From assembly GCA_016932995.1 (NCBI GenBank), contig JAFGBU010000010.1:172523-236522 (forward strand): a stretch of 64,000 bases of DNA, read 5' to 3'. Of the stretch, positions 20,046 to 33,044 are shown piece after piece. The notes beneath the pieces are model-generated. The model made no database searches, was not told the DNA's origin, and worked only from the letters and a program-made list of their open reading frames with translations. The stretch comes from Desulfovibrionaceae bacterium. GTDB lineage: Bacteria > Desulfobacterota > Desulfovibrionia > Desulfovibrionales > Desulfovibrionaceae. Every line of letters begins with the position of its first letter. Position 1 is the first letter of the stretch. Position numbers and translations under genes: made by a program.

Positions 20046-21388
20046 ATGGAAATCCCTGTGTTCAATTGCAAGAACGCCGACGATGTGCTCAAGGCGGTCA
20101 AGGACTACGACGTCAGCTTTCTCCAGTATTGGTTCGTGGACCTCTTGGGCCAGCTGAAGAGCTTTCAGATCACGCCCAAGGAGCTGGAGACCTCCTTTGA
20201 GGAGGGAATGGGCTTTGACGGCTCGTCCATCCAGGGCTTCGCCCGCATCGACGAGTCGGACATGGTCGCCATGCCCGACCCGACCACGTTCCAGGTCTGC
20301 TCCTGGCGGCCGACCGAGCGCCCGGTGGCCAGGATGTTCTGCGACGTGGTCAACCCGGACGGCAGCCCCTACGCCGGGGACTGCCGCTACGCCCTGAAGC
20401 GGGTCTTGGCCAAGGCCGCGGAAAAGGGCTACACCTATTACGTCGGCCCGGAGCTCGAGTTCTTCCTGTTCGCCAACGACAAGGGCACGGAGGTCCTGGA
20501 CAGCGGCGGCTACTTCGACGCCCCGCCCCTGGATTTGGGCAACAACATCCGCCGGGAGATCATCTTCGCCCTGGAAAAGATGGGGGTCGCGGTCGAGTAC
20601 AGCCACCACGAGGTGGCCCCCAGCCAGCACGAGATCGACCTCCGCTACCAGGAGGGCCTCAAGATGGCCGACACGGCCATGACCTACCGGGTCGTGGTCA
20701 AGGAGGTGGCCCGCAAGCACGGCTGCTACGCGACCTTCATGCCAAGCCCATCTTCGGCGAAAACGGCTCGGGCATGCACGTGCACCAGTCCCTGTTCAAG
20801 AACGGCCGCAACGTGTTCTTCGACCCCGCGGACAAGTACCACTTGAGCGCCGAGGGCAAGAGCTACATCGCCGGCCTGCTCAAGCACTGCCCGGAGATAG
20901 CCTGCGTCACCAACCAGTGGGTCAACTCCTACAAGCGCCTGGTGTCCGGGTACGAGGCCCCGGTCTACGTGGCCTGGGCCCGCCGCAACCGCTCGGCCCT
21001 GATCCGGGTGCCCATGTACAAGCCCGGCAAGGAGACGGCCACGCGCATGGAGCTGCGCTGCCCGGACCCGGCCGCCAACCCCTACCTGTGCTTCGCGGTC
21101 ATGCTCGCGGCCGGGCTCAAGGGAATGGAGGAGGGCTACAAGCTGCCCGCCCCGGTCGAGGAGGACATCTTCCACATGGACGCCAACGCCCTCAAGAAGC
21201 ACGGCATCACCGCCCTGCCCGGCAGCCTGTACGAGGCCGCGGAGAAGATGTTCCAGAGCGAGCTGGTCAAGGAGACCCTGGGCGAGCACATCCACCAGAA
21301 GCTCTACGAGAACAAGCTCGAGGAGTGGGACCGCTACCGCATCCAGGTCAGCGAGTACGAGTTGAAGAACTACCTGCCCCTGCTCTAG
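20046..21388 (+). CDS. glnA: Glutamine synthetase type I, frame broken by a one-base deletion
   Basis: ATP-dependent amination of glutamate, the main entry of ammonium into the cell. From the ATG at 20046 (GGAGGG upstream) the frame gives the N-terminal beta-grasp domain (FVDLLGQLKSFQI), GMGFDGSSIQGF and the metal ligands YVGPELEFFLF. After ATG at 20739 the frame is lost. Adding one C at 20742-20743 restores MPKPIFGENGSGMHVHQS and the rest: NQWVNSYKRL, ARRNRSALIRVP and the C-terminus at 21388. The restored length of 447 residues fits the Bacillus-like GSI-alpha group, and no adenylylation loop is seen. As it stands the gene would make a truncated 266-residue product. A sequencing slip in a C run is the simplest explanation, since the rest is intact. 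Confidence 0.9.
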
Positions 21389-21404
21389 GCCCGGACCCTG
21401 AGAC

Positions 21405-21432
21405 AAAAAAGCCCCCGTTCGGGGGCTTTTTT
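21405..21432 (+). terminator. Rho-independent terminator after glnA
   Basis: A GCCCCC / GGGGGC stem with a GTTC loop (21411-21426) is followed by six T and preceded by six A, 16 bases after the glnA stop. This is a textbook intrinsic terminator that could work in both directions. The 180 bases beyond it, up to the antitoxin stop, show no gene or signal that I can support. Confidence 0.92.
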
Positions 21433-21613
21433 CGTCCTCATCAATGGCGAGCCCATTGTCCGAGACGGTCGGGGGTTGGAAGACGGCCTTTGTCATTCGG
21501 CCCGCAGGCTGGAGGGAACCGGGCAAGGAAAGCTGGCGGCACGACCGCCCCTTGCTCTGGAACTCCTGCATCGCGGTCGATGCGAACGATCAACCAGAGT
21601 CAAAAATGCTTGT

Positions 21614-21949
21614 TCAAGCGCACGCGGGGCGATGTTCCGCTGTGTCCGGAGCCACGGCGAGCCGCAGGCCCACCGCCCTCAATACGGCCGTCAGGGTCTT
21701 GAGCCTTGGATTCCCCTTCGGGGACAAGGTCCTGTACAGGCTTTCCCTTTTGATGCCGGCTTCGCGAGCCACCTCGGCCATGCCGAAGGCCTCGGAAACA
21801 TGCCTGAGCGCGATCAGAAGCACCGCCGGTTCGTCGGTCTCTTCCATGGCGGCCTGGAGGCATTCCGCCGCAAAGGCGGGATCGGCACGAAGTTCGCGCA
21901 CCAGGGCCTTGTCATGGCTGACGCTTGCACGGTCAAGGCTGCTCTTCAT
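21614..21949 (-). CDS. Antitoxin of a HigBA-like pair (helix-turn-helix addiction-module antidote)
   Basis: 111 residues. The C-terminal half is a helix-turn-helix (GMAEVAREAGIKRESLYRTL, then NPRLKTLTAVLRAVGLRL) of the putative addiction-module antidote family. The N-terminal half is acidic and Ala-rich (ALVRELRADPAFAAECLQAA). It overlaps the toxin gene upstream by the four bases ATGA, the usual toxin-first coupling of this family. It probably neutralises the toxin and represses the pair. The base composition is less extreme than that of its neighbours, which fits horizontal gain. Confidence 0.88.
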   Translation of the reverse strand: MKSSLDRASVSHDKALVRELRADPAFAAECLQAAMEETDEPAVLLIALRHVSEAFGMAEVAREAGIKRESLYRTLSPKGNPRLKTLTAVLRAVGLRLAVAPDTAEHRPACA

Positions 21950-22272
21950 GGTCGCGACCTACTTTTGAAATCCTTCAACCAAGCCGCCGCCCTCTCGATG
22001 CCGGCGTCCTGGCTCCGCTTCTCGCCGCCGCAAAGAAGCAGGAGTATCGTCTTGCCAAGCTTCCCATAATACACGCGGTAACCCGGGCCATAATCCACGC
22101 GCGGTTCTGAAACCCCGTCCCGAATCGCTTTGCGGTCCCCGAAATTCCCCGCGGCCAGGCGATCTATCCTGGCGGCGATCCGCGCCCGCGCCCGGATGTC
22201 CTTCAAATCGGCCAGCCATTCAGTGACGACTTCCCGGCCATCCTCGGTCCGGTAGCGGCGGACTTCATTCAT
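21946..22272 (-). CDS. RelE/ParE-superfamily toxin (HigB-like)
   Basis: 108 residues with the family pattern VTEWLADLKDIRARARIAAR, RLAAGNFGDRKAIRDGVSE, then RVDYGPGYRVYYGKLGKTI and LLLCGGEKRSQDAGIERA. This is the small RelE-like fold that in related systems cuts mRNA on the ribosome. I take the ATG at 22272 as start; an in-frame TTG at 22278 adds two residues. The gene is followed directly by its antitoxin. Upstream is an AT-rich 124-base gap that can hold the promoter. The target and activity are inferred from family only. Confidence 0.88.
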   Translation of the reverse strand: MNEVRRYRTEDGREVVTEWLADLKDIRARARIAARIDRLAAGNFGDRKAIRDGVSEPRVDYGPGYRVYYGKLGKTILLLLCGGEKRSQDAGIERAAAWLKDFKSRSRP

Positions 22273-22396
22273 GGGCAATATTTAACTTTTAAATCACAAA
22301 GCGTCACGGCATCGCGCGACATGTCCCTGCGCGTTTCTTGGAAAAATAAACTTTTCCCCCGAAAAACATACTGGATTCACAGAGATAGGCTCCGGC

Positions 22397-23182
22397 TCAC
22401 CTTGCGCGCAGGCCCTCCAGCCTGGAGTCCACGACCATGGGGTTGGGGTGGCCGGCCCTCACCGACTCCAAGAGCTCTATGGCCCTGGGGATGTCCTGGG
22501 CGTACTCGTAATAATCGGCCAAGAGAAACACGGCCATGGCCCTCAGGTCCTCGGGCGCGGCCTTGATCTCCAGCAGGCCCTCCAGGGTGGTCTTGGCCTT
22601 GTCCCAGTCCTGGGCCAGGATATATGTCTGGGCCAGGTCGTAAAGGCACCTGGCCCGGTGCTCGCCCTCCACGGACCGGGAGGCGCAGCCCTTGAGCAGG
22701 TCCACGACCAGGTCGTGCTTTCCCTGGGCCCTGTATATCCTGGCCATCCTGATCCGGGCCTCGACGACCATGTCCTGGGGCGCGTCCCGGACCTCCAGGC
22801 ACTTCTCCCAGGAGGCCAGGGCCTTGGCCCGGTCGCCGCGCTGCTCGTAGAGGTCGCCGAGCCTGAAGAGCATCTGCCAGGCCAGGTCCGGACGGTTGCC
22901 GAACTCCAGGTACATGGCCTCCAAGAGGCCCAGGGCCTTGTCCTGGTCGCCCTTCACGTTCAGGGCGATTTCCAGGAGCCTGTTCCAGGCCTCGAGCCGG
23001 CCTTCGCCCTGGGGCGCCTGTTGCAGATAGCGCTCATAGGCGCTCTCGGCCTCCAGGTAAAACCCCCGGCCAAAGGCCTCCCGGGCCGCAGCCAGGTCCC
23101 TCTGATCCGCGCGGCCGGCCGGGCCGCATCCCGGGCACAGACAGGAAAGGATCAGCAAAAGGACTAGGCAGGCCCGGTACAT
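22397..23182 (-). CDS. TPR-repeat lipoprotein or secreted protein downstream of gyrA
   Basis: 261 residues. The N-terminus is a hydrophobic export signal (CLVLLLILSCLCPGCGPAG) with cysteines that suggest a lipoprotein, although the lipobox is not ideal. The rest is a chain of about six tetratricopeptide-like helix pairs (AREAFGRGFYLEAESAYERY, FRLGDLYEQRGDRAKALASW, DLAQTYILAQDWDKAKTTL). It starts 5 bases after the gyrA stop, so it is likely in the gyrA transcript. Such repeats usually mediate protein contacts in the periplasm or at the outer membrane. No specific role can be assigned. Confidence 0.85.
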   Translation of the reverse strand: MYRACLVLLLILSCLCPGCGPAGRADQRDLAAAREAFGRGFYLEAESAYERYLQQAPQGEGRLEAWNRLLEIALNVKGDQDKALGLLEAMYLEFGNRPDLAWQMLFRLGDLYEQRGDRAKALASWEKCLEVRDAPQDMVVEARIRMARIYRAQGKHDLVVDLLKGCASRSVEGEHRARCLYDLAQTYILAQDWDKAKTTLEGLLEIKAAPEDLRAMAVFLLADYYEYAQDIPRAIELLESVRAGHPNPMVVDSRLEGLRAR

Positions 23183-23187
23183 GCGCT

Positions 23188-25629
<2,442 letters not shown>

Positions 25630-25732
25630 GTACTACAGACTCCTCAAGCGGCCATGAAATATTGACACCATTTTATAATAGGGTTATTAATTTTTTGGAG
25701 GCTTTGTCGGCGCAAGTCGGCATTGCCTTTTT

Positions 25733-26599
25733 TTATTGCTGCTGCTCCAGTGGTCTCAAGTCGGATATGTGCGTCAAACTCCAGACCACGAAATCCTCCT
25801 GCCCGTTGACTTGCCTGCGACTCCGGTGGCGCAGTTGGAGCACAAACTCGGCAAGCCGGGCAAGCTCCGCTCGCGCCGGTTTGGCCATGGCCCCGAAACG
25901 GACGCCCCAGCTAAGGATATAGGCCACGATGTCCGTGAGCTGGATCAACGTGGTCAAGTCGCTGTGCACGAAAAAAGGTTCGGGAATGATGCGCGAGGCG
26001 CGCATTCTTCCTTTGACCGTCTTCTGAAAGTAGGCGGACATCTGGTCCACGAGAATATGGCTTTTCGACTTATCCAACTCATCGAAGACCACGACGCCAT
26101 AGCTGGTCCGGTCCTGATCCTCGAGAAAGTAAAAGAACCTCTCGAAAAGAAAGGAATAATCTTTCCGAAGATAGTTGTCTTCGGGCCGCTCGGCCTCCAC
26201 GTCCACTAGGCTGGCGAAGACCTTGGCCCGATGTTGGGAACACAATTCCAAAAGGTGCTCCACAAAGGCCAGCTTGGCCTGCCCCAGAGCGGTCAACTGC
26301 CGTCGCGAGGCGCCATCGCCCTGCAATAGACATGCGCGTGCCAGTTCCCTCCGTTCTTCCTCGGCAATTGTACTCAGTTGGCCCGCCAGGGAGAACGTTT
26401 TCTTCTTGAGCAACTTTTTTCCTTTCAATTCCAAGAAACCGTCCGTGACTCGCTGCCCGAAAAAACGTTCTTCCGCTGACCAGACTCCTTGGATGAGGTT
26501 CCATATTTCCCTGTCCTCGACGCACAGCCCGGCCAGCACCTCATAAGGCGCGTACTTGCGGTCGTGGCCGCTCTCGTCGATGAAAAGGAAATAGCCCAT
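25733..26599 (-). CDS. DUF3800 protein inserted between gyrB and gyrA
   Basis: 288 residues. It starts GYFLFIDESGHD, the signature opening of DUF3800, and ends with LTTLIQLTDIVAYILSWG, where the conserved Asp lies. A middle VVVFDELDKSKSH adds further acidic residues. DUF3800 proteins are thought to have an RNase H-like fold and are often found on mobile or defence-associated DNA, but their activity is not established. The gene lies 9 bases after gyrB and is richer in A and T, with mixed codon use, unlike all the core genes around it. This points to recent gain inside a normally conserved operon. Loss of the gene would not affect the gyrase frames. Confidence 0.87.
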   Translation of the reverse strand: MGYFLFIDESGHDRKYAPYEVLAGLCVEDREIWNLIQGVWSAEERFFGQRVTDGFLELKGKKLLKKKTFSLAGQLSTIAEEERRELARACLLQGDGASRRQLTALGQAKLAFVEHLLELCSQHRAKVFASLVDVEAERPEDNYLRKDYSFLFERFFYFLEDQDRTSYGVVVFDELDKSKSHILVDQMSAYFQKTVKGRMRASRIIPEPFFVHSDLTTLIQLTDIVAYILSWGVRFGAMAKPARAELARLAEFVLQLRHRSRRQVNGQEDFVVWSLTHISDLRPLEQQQ

Positions 26600-26607
26600 G
26601 TTTTGTT

Positions 26608-28995
<2,388 letters not shown>

Positions 28996-30159
28996 CTAGG
29001 CGTTTTCCTCGGTGTAATAGGTCTCTTCCTGAATGAGCATGGGCATGATTATGACCTGGTACTCGGGGTCCTGGGCCCCGGTTACCCCGCACGGGGCCTC
29101 GGCCCCGGTGAGCACGAAATCGACCCTCTCGGAGTTGAAGTGGCTCAGGATGTCGATCAGGTTCCGGGTCGGGAAGGCGATGCGCTCCAGGGCCCCGGAA
29201 AAATCGGCCCCAATGGTCTCGGTGGCCGTTCCGGTCTCCTGGCCCTGGCCGTGCATGACCAGGTTGCCGTCCTTGAACATGAAGTGGGCGCAGCGGTTGG
29301 TGTCGGTGTTGAATATGGAGATGCGCTCCAGGGACTCGATGAGCTCCTTGCGCTCCGCGGCCAGCCTGGAGACGTTTTCATCCTCGAGCTTGGCCAGGAA
29401 GTTTTTGTAGTTCGGGTACTGGTAGTAGCTCAGGGGCAGGCTGAAGGTCTCGCGCTTGTCCTCGGTGCGGAAAAAGAGCCGTTTTTCGCTGATCGCCAGC
29501 TCGATCTCGTCCGCGGTCAGCCACTTCTTCAGCTCGGCTAAATACTTCTTCTGGACGAGTATGCCCTCCGGGGGAAGCAGGGCGTGGACGTCGTCGTTGA
29601 AAAAGCGGTGCATGGCGAACTGGTGTCCGTTGAGCCCGCAGACCTCCACATACTTGTCGCCCTCGTCCGCGGCCGAGGGCCTCATGTACATGCAGGCGAT
29701 GGCCTCCATGCTGTCCTCGTCGCTGATGCAGAACGATATCCGGTCAATGACCTCGTGCAGGAAGTCCCCGGACCAGAACACGGTCTCGGAGGCGGGAAAC
29801 TCGGACATGTTCTGAAACCACTCCGGATCGTTGACCGGGAGCTTGTAGCGCCTTGCGCCCTGTTCCACGATCACGTTCTGGTTCTCCGGATCGGTCTTGA
29901 TGGTCAGCTCTCCGGAAAGCCTGCGCACCAGGTCGTAGAAGGCCCGGCCCTGGATCCCGGCCAGGCCGGGTTCGTGGATATCGGCGCGGTAGGAGCCGCA
30001 GAACTCGAGGTTGGAGTCCGTGGACATGACCCTGAGGCCCTGATCCCCGCCCTCCAGCCAGATGGTCCTCAAAAAGGCCGCCCCGGTCTTGGCCGGGATG
30101 ATGTTCGCGGACTTCTGCAGGCCCTCGATGATCTCGTCTCTGTCCACCTTCAAGAACAT
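28996..30159 (-). CDS. dnaN: DNA polymerase III beta subunit (sliding clamp)
   Basis: Ring-shaped processivity factor, 387 residues in three repeated clamp domains, the first starting FLKVDRDEIIEGLQKSANII. The C-terminus ends ITGA-like VTGAQDPEYQVIIMPM, the usual place of the partner-binding pocket. The start has TAAGGAG upstream. It follows dnaA by 134 bases and abuts gyrB. The AT-rich gap to dnaA probably holds its promoter. Confidence 0.97.
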   Translation of the reverse strand: MFLKVDRDEIIEGLQKSANIIPAKTGAAFLRTIWLEGGDQGLRVMSTDSNLEFCGSYRADIHEPGLAGIQGRAFYDLVRRLSGELTIKTDPENQNVIVEQGARRYKLPVNDPEWFQNMSEFPASETVFWSGDFLHEVIDRISFCISDEDSMEAIACMYMRPSAADEGDKYVEVCGLNGHQFAMHRFFNDDVHALLPPEGILVQKKYLAELKKWLTADEIELAISEKRLFFRTEDKRETFSLPLSYYQYPNYKNFLAKLEDENVSRLAAERKELIESLERISIFNTDTNRCAHFMFKDGNLVMHGQGQETGTATETIGADFSGALERIAFPTRNLIDILSHFNSERVDFVLTGAEAPCGVTGAQDPEYQVIIMPMLIQEETYYTEENA

Positions 30160-30217
30160 AACTTACTCCTTAGTTGACCATGTTGGCCTTGATCGTTTGT
30201 TCCTATCAGAAATAAGT

Positions 30218-30236
30218 TTTTGATTTTAATTCAAAA
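30218..30236. other. AT-rich palindrome in the dnaA-dnaN gap
   Basis: TTTTGA and TCAAAA flank a 7-base TTTTAAT core inside a run of about 45 bases that is almost all A and T (30203-30246). In a GC-rich genome such a tract is either a promoter region for dnaN or an easily melted element of the origin. No DnaA box (TTATCCACA-like) is visible in the 134-base gap, so the origin role is not supported by boxes. Confidence 0.35.
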
Positions 30237-30293
30237 TTATAAAAAAGTCCCGGTTCGTAACAGGCCGCTCCGAAAACATCGAGACCTGCCCGC

Positions 30294-31631
30294 TCAGTTG
30301 CCGCCGGACAACAGACACCTTTTCTTCAAATCTTTCAACAGCCGTTTCAAATCCTTGTCATCGTCTTTTATTTGTTCGATTTTTTTGACCGAATAGAGGA
30401 CCGTGCTGTGGTCCTTGCCCCCGAATATCCTGCCCAGGGCCGGAAAGGACAGGCCCAGAAGCTCGCGGCACAGGTACATGGCCACCTGCCTGGCCATGGC
30501 GATGTTCTGGTGGCGCTTGGTCCCGGTTATCTCGCTCACCGGCACGTTCATGGCCTCGGAGACAAAGGACATGATCGCCTTGTGGGTCAGGGCCTCGGCG
30601 CTGGCCTCCTCGGTGCCGCTGATGAGCTGCTGGAAGTTCTTGTCGCCCATGTCCTTTTGGACCAGCTCCCGGTAGGCGAAGAGCTTCAGCAGGGTGCCCT
30701 GCAGATACCGGAAGTCCTGGAAGCGCTGGGCCAGGGTCAGTATCTGGTCCTTGGTCAGGGGGATGTTCTTGATCCGGCACTTTTCCTTGATGAACTCCAC
30801 CCGGACCTCGAGGTCCGGCGGCTTCAGGGTGACGATCAGGCCCCATTCCATGCGCGAGAGCAGGGTGGCGTCAAGAAAGGTGTAGGTCGAGGGCTTGTTC
30901 GGGCAGCAGAAGACCATCTGCTTCTTGTTCTCGTAAAAGTGGTTGAAAAGGATGATTATTTCATTCTGAAGGCCGCTGTACTTCTGGATCTGGTGGAAGT
31001 CGTCGATGAGCAGGTGGTCGAAGCCGAAGATGTGGTTCCTGGCCTTGAGCACGTCGTCGCCGTAGGTCACGCTGTAGATGTTCTTTATCTCGTCCATCGA
31101 GGCCAGGAGTATCTTGGCCGGCGCGGCGTTCTTGCTGATCTCGTTGGCCACGGCCTTTATCAGGTGGCTCTTGCCCGTGCCGTTCTTGCCGCAGATGATG
31201 AACGGATTGAAGATCGTGTCGCTCTGCTTGGCCACCTCCCTGGCCGAGGCCAGGGGAAAGTAGTTCTTCTTGTTCACCAAAAAGGACTCGAAGGTGAACT
31301 GGTTGTCGAACGGGTAGTCTATGCGCTTGGTCTTTTTTACCTTTTCCTTTTCATCGGCCCTGGAAAGGCCCATGGAGGTCTGGTAGTTGATGGCGTAGCC
31401 GCGGCCCATGAACCGGACCACCTCGTCCTCGAAGCGGTCCTGGACCTCGCTCCTGAACCACTCGGCGAAGTAGGAGTGGGGAAAGGAGATGTTGATGTGC
31501 GAGTTGTCCTTGCTCAGGGTCAGACCAAGGGGGTCGAACCAGCGTTTGAGCTCCTGGTCCGTGCAGGTCTGCAGCAGGTGTCGTCTCAGGTCTTGTTTCA
31601 CGTGGGTCTGTGTCTTGGGGGCCGGCCGCAC
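30294..31631 (-). CDS. dnaA: Chromosomal replication initiator DnaA
   Basis: Origin-binding AAA+ protein, 445 residues. Walker A is FIICGKNGTGKSHLIKA, Walker B is LLIDDFHQIQK, and the C-terminal DNA-binding signature is KDHSTVLYSVKKIEQ after TGTKRHQNIAMARQ. Domain I is short and divergent (LRRHLLQTCTDQELKRWFDP). The start is a GTG at 31631; a second GTG at 31601 (VKQDLRRHL) is also possible, and neither has a clear ribosome binding site. It is the first gene of the leftward replication cluster. Confidence 0.97.
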   Translation of the reverse strand: MRPAPKTQTHVKQDLRRHLLQTCTDQELKRWFDPLGLTLSKDNSHINISFPHSYFAEWFRSEVQDRFEDEVVRFMGRGYAINYQTSMGLSRADEKEKVKKTKRIDYPFDNQFTFESFLVNKKNYFPLASAREVAKQSDTIFNPFIICGKNGTGKSHLIKAVANEISKNAAPAKILLASMDEIKNIYSVTYGDDVLKARNHIFGFDHLLIDDFHQIQKYSGLQNEIIILFNHFYENKKQMVFCCPNKPSTYTFLDATLLSRMEWGLIVTLKPPDLEVRVEFIKEKCRIKNIPLTKDQILTLAQRFQDFRYLQGTLLKLFAYRELVQKDMGDKNFQQLISGTEEASAEALTHKAIMSFVSEAMNVPVSEITGTKRHQNIAMARQVAMYLCRELLGLSFPALGRIFGGKDHSTVLYSVKKIEQIKDDDKDLKRLLKDLKKRCLLSGGN

Positions 31632-31858
31632 TGGCCGCTGGTTTTGGAGTTAAGACCTTGTCAATCCTGGAGAAACAAAATATGGGTCCTGGCCGTTCCA
31701 AGCGTCGTTGTCATGAGCTGATGATATAGCCTAAAATCGTCTCCAAGCCAAGGCCGCGGGGTACTGCCGGGCTGTTGAAAAGGCGTTTGCTTTTGTCCTG
31801 GTTTTCGGCCACTATGCGGTCCTTGGCCCAACGGGGACGAGGTTTTTGGAGGTATTAA
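31632..31858. other. Divergent gap beside dnaA, candidate origin or promoter region
   Basis: This 227-base gap separates the leftward dnaA from the rightward DUF39 gene, and transcription on both sides runs away from it, as expected near a replication origin. I see no TTATCCACA-type DnaA boxes and no strong repeats. It must at least hold the two divergent promoters. A strong GGAGG precedes the DUF39 start. Confidence 0.3.
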
Positions 31859-33028
31859 ATGACCGGGTTCAAGGTCAACAAGACCATCCAGGATATCAAC
31901 AAGCGCATCAAGGCCGGCAAGGCCGTGGTGCTCACGGCCGAAGAGATGATCGAGGTCGTGCGCCGCGAGGGCAAGGTCAAGGCCGCCCGCGAGGTGGACG
32001 TGGTGACCACCGGGACCTTTTCCCCGATGTGCTCCTCGGGCATGCTCTTCAACTTCGGCCAGGAGCCCCCGGTCATAAAGGCCTCGCGGGTCTGGCTCAA
32101 CAGCGTGCCGGCCTATGCCGGGCTGGCCGCGGTGGACGCCTACCTCGGGGCCACCGAGCCCGCCGAGGAGGACCCCCTGAACAAGGTCCATCCCGGGCGT
32201 TTCCGCTACGGCGGGGGCCACGTCATCGAGGACCTGGTGCGCGGCAAGGCCGTTCACTTGAGGGCCAAGGCCTACGGAACCGACTGCTATCCCCGAAAGG
32301 AGCTCGACAAGGACGTGACCCTGGCGGATTTGCCCGACGCCTGGCTGCTCAACCCGCGCAACTGCTACCAGAACTACAACTGCGCCGTGAACCTGACCAG
32401 CCGGACCATATACACCTACATGGGCCCGCTCAAGCCGAGCGCCCACAACGCCAACTTCGCGACCGCGGGCCAGATATCGCCGCTGTTCAACGACCCGTTC
32501 TTCAGGACCATCGGCCTGGGCACCAGGATATTTCTCGGCGGCGGGACGGGCTGGGTCCTGGGCGCCGGGACCCAGCACAACCCCAAGCCCCCGAGGAACG
32601 ACAGGGGCATACCCCTGGTCCCGGCCGGGACCCTGATGGTCAAGGGCGAGCTGAAGCGGATGCGGCCGAGGTTCCTGCGCGGGGTGAGCCTGTTGGGCTA
32701 CGGCTGCTCCCTGGCCGTGGGCGTGGGCGTGCCCATCCCCATGCTCAACGAGGACATGGCCTGGTTCGCCGGGGTCTCGGACGCGGACATCACCGTGCCG
32801 ATCAAGGACTACGGGTACGACTGCCCAAACGGCCTGCCCCGGGTCCTGGGCCGGGTGACCATGGAGGAGCTCAAGTCGGGCGAGATCACCCTGAACGGCA
32901 AGAAGGTCCCGACCGTGCCGGTCACCAGCTACCTCATGTCCCTGGAGATCGCCGAGACCCTGAAGAAGTGGATCCAGGACGGCGAGTTTCTGCTCACCGA
33001 GGCCCAGGACAGGATCGAGAGCAGCTAG
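31859..33028 (+). CDS. DUF39 homocysteine-biosynthesis protein (aspartate semialdehyde sulfurtransferase type)
   Basis: 389 residues of the HcyBio (DUF39) family. Members in Methanosarcina and Desulfovibrio are needed to make homocysteine from aspartate semialdehyde and sulfide, in place of the usual acyl-homoserine route. Conserved cysteines are seen in SPMCSSGMLFNFG, YGTDCYPRKELD, RNCYQNYNCAVN and KDYGYDCPNG. A Gly-rich LGGGTGWVLGAGTQHNP follows in the middle. The start has TTTTTGGAGG upstream. The usual partners, a NIL-ferredoxin protein and a COG2122 protein, are not in the window. The family assignment is firm; the reaction is taken from studied homologues. Confidence 0.9.
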   Translation: MTGFKVNKTIQDINKRIKAGKAVVLTAEEMIEVVRREGKVKAAREVDVVTTGTFSPMCSSGMLFNFGQEPPVIKASRVWLNSVPAYAGLAAVDAYLGATEPAEEDPLNKVHPGRFRYGGGHVIEDLVRGKAVHLRAKAYGTDCYPRKELDKDVTLADLPDAWLLNPRNCYQNYNCAVNLTSRTIYTYMGPLKPSAHNANFATAGQISPLFNDPFFRTIGLGTRIFLGGGTGWVLGAGTQHNPKPPRNDRGIPLVPAGTLMVKGELKRMRPRFLRGVSLLGYGCSLAVGVGVPIPMLNEDMAWFAGVSDADITVPIKDYGYDCPNGLPRVLGRVTMEELKSGEITLNGKKVPTVPVTSYLMSLEIAETLKKWIQDGEFLLTEAQDRIESS

Positions 33029-33044
33029 CCGGCCCTTTCAAGGG

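Noticed and set aside
20726..21571. A leftward frame of 281 codons over glnA
   Set aside because: Antisense to glnA; the part beyond glnA has no recognisable domain.
21433..21613. Possible gene remnant after the glnA terminator
   Set aside because: No frame gave a recognisable domain, ribosome binding site or repeat edge.
25660..25690. TTGACA and TATAAT as a + strand promoter before the DUF3800/gyrA gap
   Set aside because: The two hexamers are only 6 bases apart on the + strand, and no + strand gene follows.
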